The notes beneath the pieces are model-generated. The model made no database searches, had not been told where the DNA came from, and was given only the letters and a program-made list of their open reading frames with translations. This document shows, piece after piece, positions 25,985 to 35,252 of a stretch of DNA of 64,000 bases (positions are counted from its first letter, which is position 1; each line of letters starts with the position of its first letter). The stretch lies in contig CAYFPO010000001.1 in NCBI GenBank assembly GCA_964345035.1, positions 186,001-250,000 of the forward strand, given 5' to 3'. The stretch is from CAYFPO01 sp964345035. Lineage in GTDB: Bacteria > Fidelibacterota > Marinisomatia > SCGC-AAA003-L08 > GCA-002704045. The position numbers were made by a program, and so were the translations under genes.

Positions 25985-27169
25985 TCAATTCAATTTATTT
26001 AATAATGATTCCAGTCTGTCCATTGCAGTATTTATGTCATTTTCTGAAGCAGCATATGAAAATCGAATATGTTCTGATGAACCAAAACTATCACCTGCTA
26101 CAGATACAACAGATTCCTCTTCAAGTAAAATCATACTGAAATCGGACGGCAAATTTACGGTTTTATCCATAAATGCACATCCTAAATATTCTTTGAAATC
26201 CGGGAACACATAAAATGCACCTCCCGGTAGCCCGCATGAAATCCCATTCATGTCATTTAATCGGTTTACTATCAAATCACGTCTTTTTGCAAAAATTTCT
26301 CTCATTTCGGAGACAGATTTCTGATCACCTGCAAGTGCTTCAATGGCAGCATATTGAGCAATTGAATTGGGGCAGGATGTACTCTGTCCCTGTAATTTTG
26401 CCATTGCTTTTACAATTTTTTTATCACACGCTGTATATCCAATCCTCCATCCGGTCATTGCATAGGTTTTTGAACAGCTCTGGAAAGTCAGAATTTTATC
26501 CAAATTATCTGTAAGTGCTGCAATGCTGGTAAATGGGTTGTCATAAGTCAATTGTTCATAGCATTCATCTGAAAATATCCAGAGGTTTTTATCCTGTGCA
26601 ATTTTCAGGGTTCTTTCAATTGCTTTATTTGACCATACTCCCCCGGTTGGATTAGAAGGTGAATTAATAATGATACCTGCGGTGTTAGGTGTTATTTTTT
26701 TTTCTAAATCCTCAAATATTGGTTCAAATTGTTTTGTAGGATCTGTATCTATGAATACCGGTGTCGCTCCGGTTACAGAAACAAAATCAGGGAATGAAAC
26801 CCAATATGGTCTGAATATTAATACTTCATCCCCAGTTTGGAATAATACCTGGCAGGCATTATAAAGAGAATGTTTTCCTCCACAGGAAACAAAAATTTCT
26901 TCAGGCTTATAAAATAAATTATTGTCTCTGTCTAATTTTTCACAAATTGCCTTCCTCAAGGGCATAATGCCTGTACCCGGAGTATATTTAGTAAATCCGG
27001 AATCTATGGCTTTTTTAGCAGCATCGCATATGTTTTGTGGAGTATTAAAGTCCGGTTCACCCACACTGAGATTTATTACATCTACTCCTTGTTCACGTAA
27101 TTCTGCTGCTTTTGCAGTCATCTCAAGAGTTGCAGATGGCTGAATTCTATTTATTCTGTCAGTAAACAT
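25985..27169 (-). CDS. aspC: Class I PLP-dependent aminotransferase (aspartate aminotransferase, Ib subgroup)
   Basis: 394 codons. N-terminus RIQPSATLEMTAKA and VINLSVGEPDFNTP, the substrate-binding NSPSNPTGGVW near residue 168, and the Schiff-base lysine in SCSKTYAMTGWRIGY near 235 (FQSCSKTYAM), with the carboxylate-binding Arg in HIRFSYA near 375. These match the Thermus/Bacillus type aspartate or prephenate aminotransferases. Exact amino-acid preference is inferred. Placed between rho and rpmE on the same strand, 20 and 10 bases apart. Confidence 0.87.
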   Translation of the reverse strand: MFTDRINRIQPSATLEMTAKAAELREQGVDVINLSVGEPDFNTPQNICDAAKKAIDSGFTKYTPGTGIMPLRKAICEKLDRDNNLFYKPEEIFVSCGGKHSLYNACQVLFQTGDEVLIFRPYWVSFPDFVSVTGATPVFIDTDPTKQFEPIFEDLEKKITPNTAGIIINSPSNPTGGVWSNKAIERTLKIAQDKNLWIFSDECYEQLTYDNPFTSIAALTDNLDKILTFQSCSKTYAMTGWRIGYTACDKKIVKAMAKLQGQSTSCPNSIAQYAAIEALAGDQKSVSEMREIFAKRRDLIVNRLNDMNGISCGLPGGAFYVFPDFKEYLGCAFMDKTVNLPSDFSMILLEEESVVSVAGDSFGSSEHIRFSYAASENDINTAMDRLESLLNKLN

Positions 27170-27189
27170 CGTTTGATAGATTTAGTTTG

Positions 27190-28437
27190 TTAACTGCTCA
27201 TTGCATCAAGGAATTCACGATTGTTTTTTGTTCTGTGAAGTTTATCCAACATAAACTCCATCGCTTCGGTGGGATTCATATCCGCTAATATTTTTCTGAT
27301 AATCCACATTCTTGACATATCTTTATTATTTAATAATTTATCCTCACGCCTGGTGCCGGATCTGGTAATATCAATTGATGGAAATATTCTTTTATCACTA
27401 AGATTACGATCAAGAACCAGCTCCATATTTCCTGTACCTTTAAACTCTTCAAAAATAACCTCATCCATCCTGCTGCCGGTATCTACCAATGCAGTTGCTA
27501 CTATAGTCAGGCTGCCAATACCCTCTATGTTTCTTGCAGCACCGAAAAATCTCTTTGGTTTATGCAAAGCATTGGAATCTACACCACCCGAAAGGATCTT
27601 ACCACTATGTGGAATTACGGTATTGTGTGCCCGAGCAAGCCGTGTTAATGAATCCAAAAGTATTACTACATCGTTACCAGCTTCTACCATACGTCTTGCC
27701 TTTTCCAATACCATTTCAGATACCTGAACATGTCGCTCAGCAGGTTCATCAAAAGTTGAAGCAACAACTTCTGCGTCAACATTCCGTTCCATTTCAGTTA
27801 CTTCTTCCGGCCTTTCATCTATCAATAAAATGAGGGCTTTTATTTCCGGATGATTCTTTGTGATAGAATTTGCTATCTTTTGTAATAGAATTGTCTTGCC
27901 TGTTTTTGGGGAAGCTACAATTAGACCTCTTTGTCCTTTTCCAATTGGTGCAATCATGTCGATTATTCTCGTTGAATATTCCTTGGCATGAATTTCCAGT
28001 TTGATTTGTTCTTCTGGAAAAAGGGGGGTCAGGTTCACAAAACGAATATTATTTTTTGCCTCATCAGGCGGTTGACCGTTTACAGTTTCTACTCTTAGTA
28101 ATGCAAAAAACCGTTCATTATCCTTGGGTGGTCTCACCTGACCTGAGATTAAATGACCTGTTTTTAAACTAAACCTTTTAATTTGAGAATGGGAAACATA
28201 AATATCATCAGGTCCGGGAAGATAGCTGTATTTAGGTGACCGCATAAATCCATACCCATCGGATAGAATTTCCAGTACACCAGTCGAGAATAGGTTTCCA
28301 TTCTTCTTTGCCTGAACCTGTAGAATCAACTTTATGAGATCCTGTTTTCTTAAGCCCGAATAATCGTTGCTACCGATTTCTTGGGCAAATTTTTGCAGCT
28401 CTTTTACAGTAAGAGCTTGTAATTCATTAATGTCCAT
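27190..28437 (-). CDS. rho: Transcription termination factor Rho
   Basis: 415 codons. N-terminal helical Rho_N domain (LTVKELQKFAQEIG), cold-shock-like RNA-binding domain with GYGFMRSP, and the ATPase domain with Walker A SPKTGKTILLQ near residue 180, Walker B DVVILLDSLTRLARA near 265 and the Q/R-loop SGGVDSNALHKPKRFFGAARN region. Hexameric RNA helicase ending transcription. Ends with the usual KTKNNREFLDAM-type tail. Its leader (28438-28538) has no clear structure that I can see. Confidence 0.96.
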   Translation of the reverse strand: MDINELQALTVKELQKFAQEIGSNDYSGLRKQDLIKLILQVQAKKNGNLFSTGVLEILSDGYGFMRSPKYSYLPGPDDIYVSHSQIKRFSLKTGHLISGQVRPPKDNERFFALLRVETVNGQPPDEAKNNIRFVNLTPLFPEEQIKLEIHAKEYSTRIIDMIAPIGKGQRGLIVASPKTGKTILLQKIANSITKNHPEIKALILLIDERPEEVTEMERNVDAEVVASTFDEPAERHVQVSEMVLEKARRMVEAGNDVVILLDSLTRLARAHNTVIPHSGKILSGGVDSNALHKPKRFFGAARNIEGIGSLTIVATALVDTGSRMDEVIFEEFKGTGNMELVLDRNLSDKRIFPSIDITRSGTRREDKLLNNKDMSRMWIIRKILADMNPTEAMEFMLDKLHRTKNNREFLDAMSS

Positions 28438-28538
28438 TATTTACCTTGATTAATTTTTTTGAAAAGAAAAAGTAGGCAGATTTCTAACTTGTTGCAGAAA
28501 TAGCGGCACAATCCCTGAAAACTAATTTAATACAGGAT

Positions 28539-29738
28539 TTAGAGTGTATCAAATAAAATTTTATAAACACTTTGAATTGATTTACCTAAATAATGTGTGC
28601 CGATTATTGCCAATGAATCACCAGTTTCTAACGAATTAGTGCAGTTTCCTATTATAAATTCCGGATTATTAGCTATTTTAGATTTCTTGTTTGAAAATAA
28701 TTTTTTCAATTTCGCTGCCGGCATAAAGTTCCGCACATTCGATTGAGTACAGATGATGATATCAAACTCTCGTTCAATAGCATGAACGACTGAATTAATA
28801 TCTTTTCGACCCTGAATTGCAATAATCAATATTTTTTTTCCCTTGATATCTTCCTGTGAATATTCATCTAAAAATGCCTGTATTCCAAGGGAATTATGAC
28901 AAACATCAAATACAATCAACGGATCTTTCCTTAAAATTTGATATCTGCCATACCATTTTGTTTTTGCAATGTTTTGAAAAACAGTATTTCTGTCAGAATC
29001 TATAAAACCAAGTTGTGTCACAGCTTTCACTGCAAGGGTTGCATTTTCCATTTGATGGACTCCTTTTAAATATTCTAAATTGATTGATGACTCAGTCTTA
29101 CAAAATGTTACTATTACATTCTTTTTTTTTGCTTCAACTTTTATAATTTTTTCTACTTCAGGTACTTGAATTGCAGAAATTAATGGAATGTTGTCTTTCA
29201 ATATTCCGGTCTTTTCCATTGTAATTTTTTCTAATGTATCTCCCAGAATTTCCTTATGATCGTAAGAAATTGGTGTCATTACTGTCAATTCTGGTTTACA
29301 CACCGTAACACTGTCAAATCTCCCTCCGAGTCCAGTTTCCAAAACAGCAAAGTCAACTTTACATTTACAGAAATACCAAAAAGCAAGCGTAGTAATGGAT
29401 TCGAAAAATGAAGCATCAATCTCATTAATTACATCCTTATATTGAATGATGAACTTTTCAATTTCTGAAGTTGGGATTGGAATACTATTAATTCGAATTC
29501 TTTCATTTATATTGGTAAGGTGTGGGGAAGTAAATAATCCAGTTTTGACTCCAAAATTCTCAAGAGCTTTTGAAATCATTGCTGCAACAGATCCTTTCCC
29601 GTTTGTACCTGCAATTTGAAGACATTTCAGTTGGTTATGTGGACTTCCACAAGCTTCCATTAATGAATATGTACGTTCAAGGCCTAATTTTATTCCTTTG
29701 GACTCAATGGAATACAAAAATTTAACTGGATCGGTCAA
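28539..29738 (-). CDS. folC: Bifunctional folylpolyglutamate synthase / dihydrofolate synthase
   Basis: 399 codons. The P-loop is GTNGKGSVAAM near residue 44, followed by GLFTSPHLTNINERI, then CKVDFAVLETGLGGRFD near 130 and SYDHKEILGDTLEKI. The C-terminal Mur-ligase-like domain has FDVCHNSLGIQAFLD. It adds glutamate to folates; whether it also makes dihydrofolate depends on the presence of another enzyme. Last gene of the eno-ftsB-motAB-amidase run, 23 bases after the amidase stop. Confidence 0.9.
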   Translation of the reverse strand: MTDPVKFLYSIESKGIKLGLERTYSLMEACGSPHNQLKCLQIAGTNGKGSVAAMISKALENFGVKTGLFTSPHLTNINERIRINSIPIPTSEIEKFIIQYKDVINEIDASFFESITTLAFWYFCKCKVDFAVLETGLGGRFDSVTVCKPELTVMTPISYDHKEILGDTLEKITMEKTGILKDNIPLISAIQVPEVEKIIKVEAKKKNVIVTFCKTESSINLEYLKGVHQMENATLAVKAVTQLGFIDSDRNTVFQNIAKTKWYGRYQILRKDPLIVFDVCHNSLGIQAFLDEYSQEDIKGKKILIIAIQGRKDINSVVHAIEREFDIIICTQSNVRNFMPAAKLKKLFSNKKSKIANNPEFIIGNCTNSLETGDSLAIIGTHYLGKSIQSVYKILFDTL

Positions 29739-29761
29739 TAATTTCTCTTTTGGAAGAAGCT

Positions 29762-31219
29762 TTAGTTAGTACCTATTATAATACTCTCATATCTGTCCTT
29801 GAAATCAATAAGGGCATTGAATATTCCTTCAGCTATTTTCTGACGATGACCGGACTTTCCTAATAATTTTGCTTCTTCTCTATTTGACAAAAAGCCTGTT
29901 TCTACTAGAACATTTGGCATAGACCCGCCTACCAATACATAAAAACCTGCTTGTTTAACTCCCCTGTTTGGAGTTTGGATTCGTTTATCAAGTTCCTGTT
30001 GGATAACATCCGCCAGGTATTCGCTTTCTTTCATAAATTCGTGCTGTGCCATTGTTGCCAATATGATTTGTTCATCTGTAAAATCTCCATATTCGTGTGC
30101 TGCCTCCTCCATTGCTATAACAGAATTTTCTCTTTGTGCAACTTCGATTGCATCCTCAGTTTTACCCGGTCTTAAGAGGTAGGTTTCAAATCCTTTCGCT
30201 TTTGTGGAATTGTGTGATGAGTTTGCATGTATGCTGATAAAAACTTTCCCTCCGGATTCATTTGCAATTCTCGTTCTTTTCCAAAGAGGAATAAAGACAT
30301 CCTCATCCCGTGTATACACTACTTTAATTCCCATTTTTTTTTGGATCAATCTTCCTAATCTTTTACTGATATCCAGGCAAACTGTTTTTTCCTGGAGTCC
30401 TGAAGCACTTACTGCACCCCTATCTTTACCGCCGTGTCCAGCATCTATTACGATTGTATCAAGTAACCAGTTTCTACGTGATTTTTTTATTCTGTCAGAA
30501 TTCTCCGAAATGGCAATTCGTAAAGAAATTTGAATTTCGGTACCATCCGGTGATTGTATAATTTCATAATCATCCACTTTTGATTTAAGTAATAATGATA
30601 TCTGAGCTGACTCAGGTGACTGTAAGCAACGAACAAGTTTTATTGGATAATCCACAGGTGATTCGACAATATTTAAGGAATCAATTAATCCATTTAAAAT
30701 TGTAATATTCATCCATCCTGCTTTATTGATAGATGATGCTATCGTTGCAATGTCAAATTTCTGTGAGGATTTAATCCTCACAAGGCTACCATTCATTTTT
30801 GTTTCCACAGTGAGCCCGTGAAGATTAAAATCAGGTGCAGCAGTAATCAGATATTCCTCAGAAGTATCTAATACAGCATCGGGTAGATCGGTCGCATTCA
30901 GCAAATGGAGAAAATGTTCAAGCGACACATATAATTCACCTTCATCAACAACAACTGGATTGATTATTTGAAATATATTATCGTCAATTTTTACAAATGA
31001 ACAACCAGAAGAAAAAATTGCTTTCTTGCCATAAAATCTGATTTCAAATTTATTCTTTTCCGAATGGTGAATGCCTTGCATTGTATGATTTTTTGCAAAC
31101 TCCATGACCGGCACATATTTTTTACCATTTATTGCAGTGAGTTTTGTTTTAACTGAAATTGGAAATAATATGCTTATACAAAAAATACTGATAAAAAATT
31201 TATTTGTGTTAGTATTCAT
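29762..31219 (-). CDS. N-acetylmuramoyl-L-alanine amidase (Amidase_3) with N-terminal wall-binding-like region
   Basis: 485 codons with a signal peptide (hydrophobic residues 8-22). Residues 30-130 form a copper-amine-oxidase-N-like and AMIN-like beta region (VPVMEFAKNH, ELYVSLEHFLHLLN); the catalytic domain begins near 250 with VIDAGHGGKDRGA (zinc His), then KTVCLDISKRL, FISIHANSSHN (second His near 330) and NVLVETGFLSNREEA with the catalytic Glu near 450. It cleaves the muramyl-peptide amide bond during cell separation. Directly abuts the barrel-protein gene (no gap) and lies in the ftsB-motAB operon. Confidence 0.9.
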   Translation of the reverse strand: MNTNTNKFFISIFCISILFPISVKTKLTAINGKKYVPVMEFAKNHTMQGIHHSEKNKFEIRFYGKKAIFSSGCSFVKIDDNIFQIINPVVVDEGELYVSLEHFLHLLNATDLPDAVLDTSEEYLITAAPDFNLHGLTVETKMNGSLVRIKSSQKFDIATIASSINKAGWMNITILNGLIDSLNIVESPVDYPIKLVRCLQSPESAQISLLLKSKVDDYEIIQSPDGTEIQISLRIAISENSDRIKKSRRNWLLDTIVIDAGHGGKDRGAVSASGLQEKTVCLDISKRLGRLIQKKMGIKVVYTRDEDVFIPLWKRTRIANESGGKVFISIHANSSHNSTKAKGFETYLLRPGKTEDAIEVAQRENSVIAMEEAAHEYGDFTDEQIILATMAQHEFMKESEYLADVIQQELDKRIQTPNRGVKQAGFYVLVGGSMPNVLVETGFLSNREEAKLLGKSGHRQKIAEGIFNALIDFKDRYESIIIGTN

Positions 31220-32692
31220 CTATATCTTATAATCAATTTGAATTGTAATATCGGTTTTTAAGTTTGTTGATTGTTTGTTAATCAAATTGTGATTGTATTT
31301 TAAACCAACATAAGTATTTTTTCCAATATTCATCTGTAACAGATGTGTTAATTCCGAACCATTACCGTAAAAACTCTTAATTTTGAACTCCCCGGGGAGC
31401 CCGTGTGTATAACTGTATAACCTGGAATCCCAGCTATCAGTTTCATAATAGATAATATTGACTGAATATTCAATATTGGCAGTTTTAAAAAAATCAAAAT
31501 CCTTTGAAAGCAAATAGCCCGATTCGGTAGCTTTAATTTCTGAGTGTATGGTTGAATAAATAAATTTGATAGAACCAACAATCGGCATTACCATCTGTAA
31601 CTTGCCAATTCGTATTAAATTCGCTGTCCAGATTTGATGGGTGATATTTTGTATATCTACTGTGACTAATGCATTTTTTTCTTTTTCACGGTAACTTAGA
31701 GAAATTGATTTATTAGAATCGAAAGGAATTTTAGATGAAATGTAAAAATCATATCCAATTTTCATCGGTTCATTGGCTATAAATTGTAATTCTTTATATA
31801 AATCAAGCCAAGAACTTATGGAAATATTATTGACTTTTTGATATACTGACAACAGAATCCCTGTCTCATTTTTATCTCTGTAAAAGGCAGAATATGGTCT
31901 CCCGGTGACAGTGCTCCAATTTTCAGGCAAATATCTGTAACTTATCATCCATTTATTTTTTCTGGTATTAAATCCTACTGATGTTATGTATGCGTTTAAT
32001 GTATTGTGGACACCAATCTCTCCGGAGAAAAAATATCCAAGTTTTTCCAGTTTCCAAAATGAAGATCCTGCTGAAAATTTTTCTGAGTGAAAATTAGAAG
32101 TAATACCAAAATGTTTATCCCTATTCCCTATTCTAGCGAGATATGTGTAACTGTCTTTATTTTCACATATTACTGAGCTGGAAAAATTATTTGTATTATA
32201 TTGAATTGCAACACCAATACTGCCATCAATAGCGGTGGAAGATGAATTCTGTTTTACTCCCCAAGTAGATTTTACAGGTGAAAATATATTATTACTACTC
32301 TTAATACGGCCATATTCTGATGAATACAATAATCCTTGTCCAATTTCTGTTTTAAAAGTACCTGCAATTATTGAGAATTTTCGCCAATTCCCTCTTATTG
32401 CATACCCCGTAATTGAGTTTGAACTACCTGGTGATTTGTAATCAGATCGTAGCATTATTGCATATTTATTATTATTAAAATTTAATTTATTATACCATTT
32501 CTCAGATTCAATATTTGGAGCAATTCTTAATCTGACTGCTAATATTTCCAAAGTTTCCTGGTTATCAAATTCTTCTTCTAACAGATTTTGGATTATAATT
32601 GCATCATCATCAAGTGGAATATTTTCAGTAATCTGCCCTATTAATAAAATTGATGTTGTAATAATAATTGTTATTGATTTATTAAATTCCAA
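31220..32692 (-). CDS. Putative outer-membrane beta-barrel protein, FCB helix-hairpin-helix-associated family
   Basis: 490 codons, signal peptide at 1-20. The mature protein starts with a short acidic helical region (residues 25-50, with LLEEEFDNQET) and then alternates hydrophobic and polar residues through many predicted strands. Recognisable pieces are TEIGQGLLYSSEYGR near 115, FSPVKSTWGV and a C-terminal SYTHGLPGEFKIKSFYGNGSE, which I associate with FCB proteins annotated as helix-hairpin-helix outer-membrane barrels; the helix-hairpin-helix itself is not evident here. Function unknown. Overlaps the next upstream gene (251 aa) by 11 bases and abuts the amidase. Confidence 0.6.
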   Translation of the reverse strand: MEFNKSITIIITTSILLIGQITENIPLDDDAIIIQNLLEEEFDNQETLEILAVRLRIAPNIESEKWYNKLNFNNNKYAIMLRSDYKSPGSSNSITGYAIRGNWRKFSIIAGTFKTEIGQGLLYSSEYGRIKSSNNIFSPVKSTWGVKQNSSSTAIDGSIGVAIQYNTNNFSSSVICENKDSYTYLARIGNRDKHFGITSNFHSEKFSAGSSFWKLEKLGYFFSGEIGVHNTLNAYITSVGFNTRKNKWMISYRYLPENWSTVTGRPYSAFYRDKNETGILLSVYQKVNNISISSWLDLYKELQFIANEPMKIGYDFYISSKIPFDSNKSISLSYREKEKNALVTVDIQNITHQIWTANLIRIGKLQMVMPIVGSIKFIYSTIHSEIKATESGYLLSKDFDFFKTANIEYSVNIIYYETDSWDSRLYSYTHGLPGEFKIKSFYGNGSELTHLLQMNIGKNTYVGLKYNHNLINKQSTNLKTDITIQIDYKI

Positions 32693-33437
32693 GGTTTATT
32701 CCTGTTGAAATACCCAGTGTGGGATTATATAAAATGTTCAGATTAATTTGAAAATATCTATTATTAATTCCACCGGAAATTAAAACTTCCATTGGCTCTG
32801 TTAATAACCCGGAAGATATATTTAAATCTCCAATTGTGTTTGTCCATTTTATAAGTTGACTTAACGGAAATAGTGGATCTTTAATGAGCCCAATTTCAAA
32901 TATGTGATTTTCTTTCCATTGAAAATAGCTGTGTAATCTCATAATTCCTGCAATTTCTCCACTGATTGTGTTGTTGCTGCTTCTAATGATATCTGTCATT
33001 TCGATTAGAAATTTTAAATTTTTACTTGATGAAAGAAATATGGAATATCCCCCTGTCAAACATTTAGCAGAACCATAATTTTTTATAAATATTGAATATA
33101 AATCCGCATGGACATAAATGCTGGTGTATTCCTTTACAAATATTCCTGATTTTAATTGAATATTATATTCTCGATATAATTTATCACCAGAGGTGTACAA
33201 TGATATATTTTGTATATTATTCAACAATGGGAATGAGCAGGAAAATGAGCTTACATCTAACCATTTCAGTTGATATGGCTGATAATAGCTAAAGTTAAAT
33301 TGAAATACCTTTTTGTTGTTTAATACATTATAAAAATGAATATTATAATTAATTAAATCCAATTTCTTTTGATTTTCAAATGCAGAAAACAGAAAAGAAA
33401 AATAAAGTGAAATGACAACTATTCTGGATACAATCAT
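32682..33437 (-). CDS. Hypothetical secreted beta-rich protein (possible outer-membrane protein)
   Basis: 251 codons. A signal-peptide-like N-terminus (residues 4-18) is followed by alternating strands, aromatic residues and the pattern GGYSIFLSSS, ending LGISTGINLGI, a barrel-like terminal strand. I do not recognise a named family; it resembles small FCB outer-membrane barrels. It overlaps motB by 4 bases (ATGA-type) and the next barrel gene by 11 bases, so it is translationally coupled to both. Confidence 0.6.
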   Translation of the reverse strand: MIVSRIVVISLYFSFLFSAFENQKKLDLINYNIHFYNVLNNKKVFQFNFSYYQPYQLKWLDVSSFSCSFPLLNNIQNISLYTSGDKLYREYNIQLKSGIFVKEYTSIYVHADLYSIFIKNYGSAKCLTGGYSIFLSSSKNLKFLIEMTDIIRSSNNTISGEIAGIMRLHSYFQWKENHIFEIGLIKDPLFPLSQLIKWTNTIGDLNISSGLLTEPMEVLISGGINNRYFQINLNILYNPTLGISTGINLGI

Positions 33438-34108
33438 TTTTGTATTAATCCGAAATCATCCATGATATCCGCATCAATATAAATTTCAACACGCCGATTT
33501 ATTCCCCTGCCTTCTTCGGTATTATTGTCAGCTATCGGTTCAAATTTACTGCGTCCTTCCGCAGAGAAAATTTCTGCAGGTATATCTAAATTTTTAGAGA
33601 AAAACTCAACTACGCTAACTGCCCGTGCTGATGATAATTCGAGGTTTGTTCTATATCTTCCAGAAATGATATTTCTATTGTCAGTATGTCCTTCAATTCT
33701 GATCTTTACCAGTAATTTTTTATTGTTCTCAGAAAGAGAATTGTGTATTTCATTAATATCGTTAATAAATTTCATCTGGATTGCATCCTTTAAGGATGAA
33801 CCAATTTGCAATAATTCATCGGTAAAATCATCTCTGATGTCTGCTCTGTTCTCTTCAAATAATTGGGCTGAGGGAATTGTGATTTGCACACCTTTTGTAT
33901 ATCTTTGTAATGACACTGTTTCATCTTCTTCAAACTTACTGTCCAAATAGGAATACGTGTGTTTTAACAATTGTTCAATTGTTACATAGATATTATTTTC
34001 ATGTTCATTGATCAATACTACAGAGAGAATAAAAAATGTTAAAAGAAGTGTAAATAAATCAGAAAATGCAATCAGCCAATGATGGCTTAGTAAATTACTT
34101 TCTTTCAA
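33434..34108 (-). CDS. motB: MotB-family stator subunit (OmpA/peptidoglycan-binding)
   Basis: 224 codons. One membrane segment near the N-terminus with the ion-carrying Asp17 (IAFSDLFTLLLTFFIL), as Asp32 of E. coli MotB. The periplasmic part holds an OmpA-like domain with IRIEGHTDNR near residue 139 and ELSSARAVSVVEFF near 160, ending NRRVEIYIDAD, which binds peptidoglycan. Together with MotA it forms a proton- or sodium-driven stator. No flagellar gene is in the window, so its driven partner could be gliding, envelope or another rotor. 2 bases separate it from motA. Confidence 0.82.
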   Translation of the reverse strand: MKESNLLSHHWLIAFSDLFTLLLTFFILSVVLINEHENNIYVTIEQLLKHTYSYLDSKFEEDETVSLQRYTKGVQITIPSAQLFEENRADIRDDFTDELLQIGSSLKDAIQMKFINDINEIHNSLSENNKKLLVKIRIEGHTDNRNIISGRYRTNLELSSARAVSVVEFFSKNLDIPAEIFSAEGRSKFEPIADNNTEEGRGINRRVEIYIDADIMDDFGLIQK

Positions 34109-34110
34109 TT

Positions 34111-34917
34111 TTAATAAATACTTCTATCCTGTTCAGGTACGAATGAGTCCAATTTTTCTCGTATTTTTATGGGGTGATCGCCGTGGTGTATTGACAATAC
34201 TCCTTCAATTATTATCTCTCTGTACAACAGCGTTTCTTCTGTGCGACTTTTTAACTTGCCGGCTATAGGGAAAAATATGAGATTTGATATTACAATTCCG
34301 TAAAGAGTTGTTTTTAATGCCAATCCCATTCCTTTTAACAAAACAAAATATTTTTCACTGAAACTTGTTCCAAAACTGAATTCCTCGCCTGTGATCAATG
34401 TGTTTCCTTGAAGCATTATGATAAGACCAATTATGGTTCCGATCAATCCAAATGCTGGTGCATAATTGCCCATCTGATAAAATATATCATGAGCAATTCT
34501 ATGTCGTTTTTCCATGTTTACCAGTTCAAGTCTTAAATGACTTGCCAGCTGTTCCGATTTTTGCTCACTTAATGCTAATTCAACACCACTTCGTAAAAAT
34601 GAATCCTGAATTCTGTTTAGTTGATTCTCAAGACCAAATACACCTTCCTTCCTCTTCAATTCACCCAACCTTACTATTTCATTAATTAATTCAAGACCTT
34701 CCAGTGTGACTTGAGTGAATGCATATTTTACTGCTTTTATGGAACTAATTACAGTCTTAAAGGGATAATTAACAAAGGTTGCAGCGAGAGTTCCGCCCAG
34801 AACAAGCAGATAGGATGACCAATCTGTAAAAATTGAAATGCTGCCTTCATTTGCAAAAATTGAAATAATTATCATAGACAGCCCGGCGATTAATCCAATA
34901 ATTGTAGAAAGATCCAT
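34111..34917 (-). CDS. motA: MotA-family stator subunit
   Basis: 268 codons. Four membrane segments: residues 3-22, 32-50, about 150-170 and about 185-205. Family signatures GTLAATFVNYPFK, APAFGLIGTIIGLIIML near residue 147, GLALKTTLYG with NLIFFPIAGKLK, and the cytoplasmic tail REIIIEGVLSIHHGDHPIKIREKLDSF are typical of MotA rather than ExbB/TolQ. Upstream neighbour is ftsB (1 base shared), downstream motB. The ion specificity is not determined. Confidence 0.87.
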   Translation of the reverse strand: MDLSTIIGLIAGLSMIIISIFANEGSISIFTDWSSYLLVLGGTLAATFVNYPFKTVISSIKAVKYAFTQVTLEGLELINEIVRLGELKRKEGVFGLENQLNRIQDSFLRSGVELALSEQKSEQLASHLRLELVNMEKRHRIAHDIFYQMGNYAPAFGLIGTIIGLIIMLQGNTLITGEEFSFGTSFSEKYFVLLKGMGLALKTTLYGIVISNLIFFPIAGKLKSRTEETLLYREIIIEGVLSIHHGDHPIKIREKLDSFVPEQDRSIY

Positions 34918-35252
34918 TATTGGTGGAAATCTTCAGCCGATTTATTTTTTATGACTCTAAATATTTTTTCTCCTTTCTTTGCCATTCTTAATTCTTCCCG
35001 AGCAATTCTCTCTATATAATTCAAGTCATTTTCCAATTTATCAATTTGGTCTGATAATTGCTTACTTTCATTTATCATATTATTTATATCAGATCGAAGA
35101 ATTTCGCTTTGTTTCTTTAATTTAAAATATTTCACTAATCCCATATCGCCAAAAACCAGTATTATGATAATAATAAATCCTAAAACTATACCGGAAATTA
35201 ATTTTATGAGGTGTTTATTTTTCTTTTTTCTTGTATACCGGATATTACTCAT
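34917..35252 (-). CDS. ftsB: FtsB/DivIC septum formation initiator
   Basis: 111 codons. A basic cytoplasmic tip (TRKKKNKHL), one membrane segment near residues 17-38 and a periplasmic coiled coil with KQSEILRSDINNMINESKQ followed by LENDLNYIERIAREELRMAKKGEKIF, the DivIC/FtsB signature with the conserved ERxAREEL. Acts in the divisome with FtsL and FtsQ. Adjacent to eno (8-base overlap), as ftsB is in many bacteria. Confidence 0.88.
   Translation of the reverse strand: MSNIRYTRKKKNKHLIKLISGIVLGFIIIIILVFGDMGLVKYFKLKKQSEILRSDINNMINESKQLSDQIDKLENDLNYIERIAREELRMAKKGEKIFRVIKNKSAEDFHQ

Noticed and set aside
33525..33950. 141-codon plus-strand ORF inside motB
   Set aside because: Shadow of the real motB frame.
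29762..35252. Zorya-type anti-phage system because of MotAB-like proteins
   Set aside because: No ZorC, helicase ZorD or nuclease ZorE; the neighbours are cell-wall and outer-membrane genes.
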